Source of the DNA: Rickettsiales bacterium
GTDB lineage: Bacteria; Pseudomonadota; Alphaproteobacteria; Rickettsiales; UBA8987
Reading direction: 5' to 3'
Assembly (NCBI GenBank): GCA_028282625.1
Contig: JANQHP010000123.1
Span: 1 to 6,293, forward strand
Length of the DNA: 6,293 nucleotides
Of the stretch, positions 5,140-6,293 are shown piece by piece. The position numbers and the translations under genes are program-made. The notes beneath the pieces were generated by a model. That model made no database searches. It had not been told where the DNA came from and saw only the letters and a program-made list of their open reading frames with translations. Within the stretch, counting starts at the first letter, position 1, and each line of letters starts with the position of its first letter.

Positions 5140-5276
5140 AAAGGGGGCCTTAACCCCCTTTGGATCCCCCGCCGGTGCACGGGCTTCCCCCTACGCTCGC
5201 AAGCGAGCTACGGAGGACAGGCCGCGTCGCTTTGCTCCTAGTCGTGCGTACCGCACTCCGGGGAGGTGCCCATGCG
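5140..5276 (+). repeat. Composite palindromic repeat unit, copy C (complete)
   Basis: This is the most complete copy. It opens with the hairpin AAAGGGGG (5140-5147) with CCCCCTTT (5154-5161). Then come CCCGCCGGTGCACG, the 39-bp module (5183-5221), CGTCGCTTTGCTCCTAGTCG, a small hairpin GTGCG-TAC-CGCAC (5244-5256), and the tail CTCCGGGGAGGTGCCCATGC. Open frames across it merely translate the repeat. Confidence 0.75.
5183..5221 (+). repeat. 39-bp palindromic module, copy 2
   Basis: Identical over 39 bases to 27-65, although the flanking unit sequences differ at many positions. The contrast suggests recent movement, gene conversion or strong constraint on this segment. Confidence 0.8.
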
Positions 5277-5290
5277 CCTTTCCCAAACTC

Positions 5291-5378
5291 CGTCATACCG
5301 CGGTTTAACCGCGGTATCCAGCCAGACACATCCAAACACTCCGTCTCTGGATCCCGCGATCGGTGTCGCGGGATGACG
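5291..5378. repeat. Paired-hairpin element, copy 2 (arm types exchanged)
   Basis: Arm 1 (5291-5321) is exactly the reverse complement of arm 2 of copy 1 (194-224), all 31 bases. Arm 2 (5347-5378) is of the type seen in arm 1 of copy 1, with stem ATCCCGCGA/TCGCGGGAT and loop TCGGTG. The spacer is again 25 nt and matches the copy 1 spacer at 14 of 25 positions in direct orientation. It lies downstream of the cyclophilin gene, as copy 1 lies downstream of panB. Confidence 0.8.
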
Positions 5379-5459
5379 AAGCATGAAGCCCTGAACACAG
5401 AACACGGAGCACCCACTTACAACTTACAACCTGCAACTTGAAACTCACCACTCTAAGCC
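5376..5459. repeat. Degenerate heptamer repeat array 3, at the 3' end of the cyclophilin gene
   Basis: The clear core is 5415-5456, with units such as ACTTACA (twice), ACCTGCA, ACTTGAA and ACTCTAA. With a shifted register the 7-base periodicity can be followed over twelve units from 5376. The fifth base is A in eleven of twelve and the seventh is always a pyrimidine. The array ends directly at the stop codon of the cyclophilin gene (5460-5462). Confidence 0.6.
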
Positions 5460-6065
5460 CTACTGCCCGACTGCTTGTTGCGGCGCCGCGCCCACCGCGT
5501 CGGCGGCTACCTGCATCCGGATAATCGTATCCGGATCCGTCACTTTCCCATTGTTGCGGCTGCTACCCTTTGTGATGTTATCCACAAATTCCATACCCTC
5601 ACTGACCTGACCCCACACGGTATATTGCCCGTCCAGGCTTGGCGTCGCCTCAAAGCAGATAAACCACTGGCTATCAGCACTATGCGGATTGGAAGCCCGT
5701 GCCATGGAAACCGTGCCGCGCAGATGCGGGACGCTCGAAAATTCCGCGTCCAGATTCTGACCCGAGCCGCCCGTGCCGGTACCCGTTGGGTCGCCGGTTT
5801 GCGCCATAAAGTCCGGAATTACCCGGTGAAACACGATGCCGTCGTAAAACCCTTCGCGCACCAGCTCCTTGATCCGCTTCACATGGCCCGGCGCTACATC
5901 CGGGCGCATATCAATCACCACGCGGCCATCTTTTAAATCCAGGTAAAGCCGGTTTTCCAAATCCGGTGTTTGCGCTTTTTCTTCTGCCATCGCGTTCGTG
6001 CCTCCTAATGTGAATGTTACGGTCGCCAGCAAGGCCACCATCAAAAAATGGGTGATTTTATGCAT
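5460..6065 (-). CDS. Secreted cyclophilin-type peptidyl-prolyl cis-trans isomerase
   Basis: It catalyses cis-trans isomerisation of Xaa-Pro bonds and is probably a periplasmic folding helper. The protein has 201 residues. The signal peptide MHKITHFLMVALLATVTFTL is followed by a likely cleavage site after NAMA (residue 27). The cyclophilin domain spans about 39-188 with FHRVIPDFMAQTGDP (79-93, catalytic Arg81, with Phe86, Met87 and Gln89), GTVSMAR (117-123), SQWFICF (132-138) and LDGQYTVWGQV (144-154). The Trp that binds cyclosporin in human CypA (TEWLDG) is Ser here (TPSLDG), as expected for weakly cyclosporin-sensitive bacterial forms. The C-terminal tail is Ala/Gln-rich. ATG 6065 is preferred over TTG 6068; a purine-rich AGAGAGAG tract lies upstream. 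The preceding minus-strand gene ends 42 nt before it, so cotranscription is possible. Whether it should be called ppiA or ppiB cannot be decided here. Confidence 0.93.
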   Translation of the reverse strand: MHKITHFLMVALLATVTFTLGGTNAMAEEKAQTPDLENRLYLDLKDGRVVIDMRPDVAPGHVKRIKELVREGFYDGIVFHRVIPDFMAQTGDPTGTGTGGSGQNLDAEFSSVPHLRGTVSMARASNPHSADSQWFICFEATPSLDGQYTVWGQVSEGMEFVDNITKGSSRNNGKVTDPDTIIRMQVAADAVGAAPQQAVGQ

Positions 6066-6107
6066 CAATCGTTCTCTCTCTTTCTATATGCCTATCAAGG
6101 TCGTTTG

Positions 6108-6293
6108 CTATCGGCTTTTTGGGCCTTTGATAATGTGCTGCAGCCACAAGGCGCGCACAGCAAGCACCACGAATATGCCTCCACCCAGCACAGAAAGCAA
6201 GCCTCCCATGCCCATCAGCCCCATCGCAAACTGGCCTTCAAACGATTCCACCGCGCCCGGTGTTTTGCGCAGCGCGCCATAGCCGCCTGAAAT
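6108..6293 (-). CDS. C-terminal end of a membrane protein, possibly heme-copper oxidase subunit I (partial)
   Basis: The frame is open from the window edge to TAG at 6108-6110, giving 61 residues; the 5' part lies outside. The visible sequence has a polar loop, GGYGALRKTPGAVESFEG, then one Gly-rich transmembrane helix (about 22-49 of the fragment, AMGLMGMGGLLSVLGGGIFVV and following), then a short basic tail, HIIKGPKSR. The pattern of a YGAxRKTPG loop followed by a last glycine-rich helix resembles the C-terminus of some ba3- or cbb3-like cytochrome oxidase subunit I proteins. That is recognition by general appearance only. The catalytic histidines would be outside the window. It lies upstream of the cyclophilin gene on the same strand. 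Confidence 0.6.
   Translation of the reverse strand: MSGGYGALRKTPGAVESFEGQFAMGLMGMGGLLSVLGGGIFVVLAVRALWLQHIIKGPKSR

Noticed and set aside
5006..5441. Open frames of 100 and 93 codons on the plus strand and 88 on the minus strand
   Set aside because: They are translations of the palindromic repeats (SPPGERVRVRGR, VIPRFNRGIQ) with no ribosome binding sites.

Overview
The window looks like alphaproteobacterial chromosome. The evidence is the moderately high GC of the genes, a YejA-type peptide-binding protein, a cyclophilin of the type common in that class, and many short palindromic intergenic repeats whose chance translations (GIPAFAGMT, VIPRFNRGIQ) are typical of repeat-rich alphaproteobacteria. 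No genus can be named from the sequence alone.

Layout, left to right. (1) 1-282 is a repeat block: a truncated composite palindromic unit, a paired-hairpin element, then a run of degenerate 7-bp repeats that reaches into the panB stop codon. (2) panB and dapB lie on the minus strand as a two-gene operon with a 3-nt gap, read from a good sigma-70-like promoter at 1902-1930. They encode one step of pantothenate synthesis and one of lysine/diaminopimelate synthesis. (3) yejA lies on the plus strand, diverging from dapB. It is a complete periplasmic peptide-binding protein with no transporter permease or ATPase genes next to it, and is followed by a hairpin. (4) 3870-4434 is a dense, partly nested repeat cluster. 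(5) 4435-5001 is a self-contained small transcription unit: a near-consensus promoter, a structured leader of about 125 nt, a 107-residue single-pass membrane protein of unknown function, and a strong intrinsic terminator. (6) 5002-5459 is a third repeat block, again ending in heptamer repeats exactly at the stop codon of the next gene. (7) A secreted cyclophilin-type peptidyl-prolyl isomerase lies on the minus strand. (8) At the right edge is the C-terminal tail of a membrane protein, possibly a heme-copper oxidase subunit I.

The four full-length larger genes are ordinary housekeeping or transport genes. The unusual material is between them. The three repeat blocks share an order: composite palindromic unit, then a pair of inverted hairpins, then heptamer repeats. 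The modules look separately movable. One 39-bp palindrome is identical in two blocks, missing from the same place in the third, and present inverted inside another repeat. The paired hairpins show compensatory base changes. The small membrane-protein gene sits between two of these blocks and has visibly lower GC than its neighbours.
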